Shown here in pieces: positions 63,603-64,000 of a DNA stretch of 64,000 bases (positions are counted from its first letter, which is position 1; every line of letters begins with the position of its first letter). Source of the DNA: Mucilaginibacter lacusdianchii (GTDB lineage: Bacteria > Bacteroidota > Bacteroidia > Sphingobacteriales > Sphingobacteriaceae). The notes below the pieces were generated by a model. It was given only the letters and a program-made list of their open reading frames with translations. It made no database searches and was not told where the DNA came from. Made by a program: the position numbers and the translations under genes. Location: contig NZ_WSRW01000001.1 in assembly GCF_009770985.1 (NCBI RefSeq), positions 1,302,001 through 1,366,000 on the forward strand, written 5' to 3'.

Positions 63603-64000
63603 ATGGAATATTCAGATGTCAGATCGATCGCCGACCTACATGATTTTTTTCGGTACAGTAAACCACTGCATCCGTTGATCAGCATTGTGGACATGGGACA
63701 AGTAGACCGAACGCATCGCAAGCCCAATGTCGCCTATCGTCTTTACTTGTACGCGATCACCTTGAAGAAAGTGGATGGGAATTTTAGATACGGCCGTACT
63801 GACATTGATTTTGCAGAAGGGACGCTGCTATTTACCGCACCTAATCAAGTTCTTTTGCCCGACCCTGCAAATCAGGTCAAAGGTTGGGGGCTGTTTATCC
63901 ACCCTGATTTTTTTCATGTAACCGTAAAGGGACATTCATTGACCCAGTACTCGTTTTTTGGTTATGATTTTAACGAAGGGCTTCATGTCTCTGATGCGGA
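63603..64000 (+). CDS. AraC family transcriptional regulator, N-terminal part (3' end outside window)
   Basis: The frame from the ATG at 63603 stays open to the end of the window (about 132 codons). It starts MEYSDVRSIADLHDFFRYSK and reads RLYLYAITLKKVDGNFRYGRTDIDFAEGTLLFTAPNQV, then WGLFIHPDFF, which is the cupin-like N-terminal arm of many AraC regulators in Bacteroidota. The DNA-binding part lies outside. SDR genes are often controlled by such a neighbour. Confidence 0.85.
   Translation, partial: MEYSDVRSIADLHDFFRYSKPLHPLISIVDMGQVDRTHRKPNVAYRLYLYAITLKKVDGNFRYGRTDIDFAEGTLLFTAPNQVLLPDPANQVKGWGLFIHPDFFHVTVKGHSLTQYSFFGYDFNEGLHVSDA

Overview
The window looks like part of the chromosome of a member of Bacteroidota, most likely family Sphingobacteriaceae (Pedobacter/Mucilaginibacter-like). 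The indications are SusC/SusD-type outer-membrane proteins, a PorX-type regulator of type IX secretion, a fused LpxC-FabZ enzyme, promoters of the Bacteroidota form (TTTG, about 20 bp, TAnnTTTG), and a subtype-iii type VI secretion system (T6SSiii), which is known only from this phylum. Names come from reading translated sequence and motifs; no database search was run.

Layout. 1-3.2 kb: the 3' part of a large PAS-rich sensor kinase and a single-domain response regulator. 3.3-12 kb: an outer-membrane barrel protein, an aspartyl protease with a PDZ domain, a YihY-type membrane protein, a histidine phosphatase, alanine dehydrogenase and tsaE. 12-20.4 kb: porX, an HD hydrolase, the lipid A set lpxD / lpxC-fabZ / lpxA, an ABC ATPase, efp and 5-formyl-THF cyclo-ligase. 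20.4-28 kb: a MutS-like ATPase, an S9 peptidase, a twice-frameshifted lipoprotein gene, the GTPases der and era, and an initiator tRNA.

28.3-51.3 kb is a nearly complete T6SSiii. Its structural genes are tssB, tssC, clpV, tssR, a PKD protein, two TssO/P-like proteins, tssE, tssF, tssG, tssN, tssK, two hcp genes and vgrG. Two candidate cargo modules are attached. One is a muralytic-looking protein followed by a lipoprotein (a possible effector/immunity pair). The other is a PAAR-like protein interrupted by hydrophobic segments, with an unknown 299-aa protein upstream (possible adaptor) and two small membrane proteins downstream (possible immunity).

51.4-55.4 kb looks like a patch of inserted or rearranged DNA. 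It holds a LytS/LytR pair, a TlpA-like thioredoxin and a decayed SNF2-type helicase, with fragments resembling tRNA 3' ends near both sides.

55.4-62.5 kb (all minus strand) reads as a sulfur-controlled locus: SAM-I riboswitch, cysteine desulfurase, TlpA-like thioredoxin, tRNA-Cys, a 26-codon reading frame with five consecutive Cys codons followed by a terminator-like hairpin, then susC and susD. The poly-cysteine leader with competing hairpins looks like a cysteine-responsive transcription attenuator in front of a SusCD nutrient importer. It is the most interesting and possibly undescribed element of the window. The window ends with an SDR oxidoreductase and the start of an AraC-type regulator.
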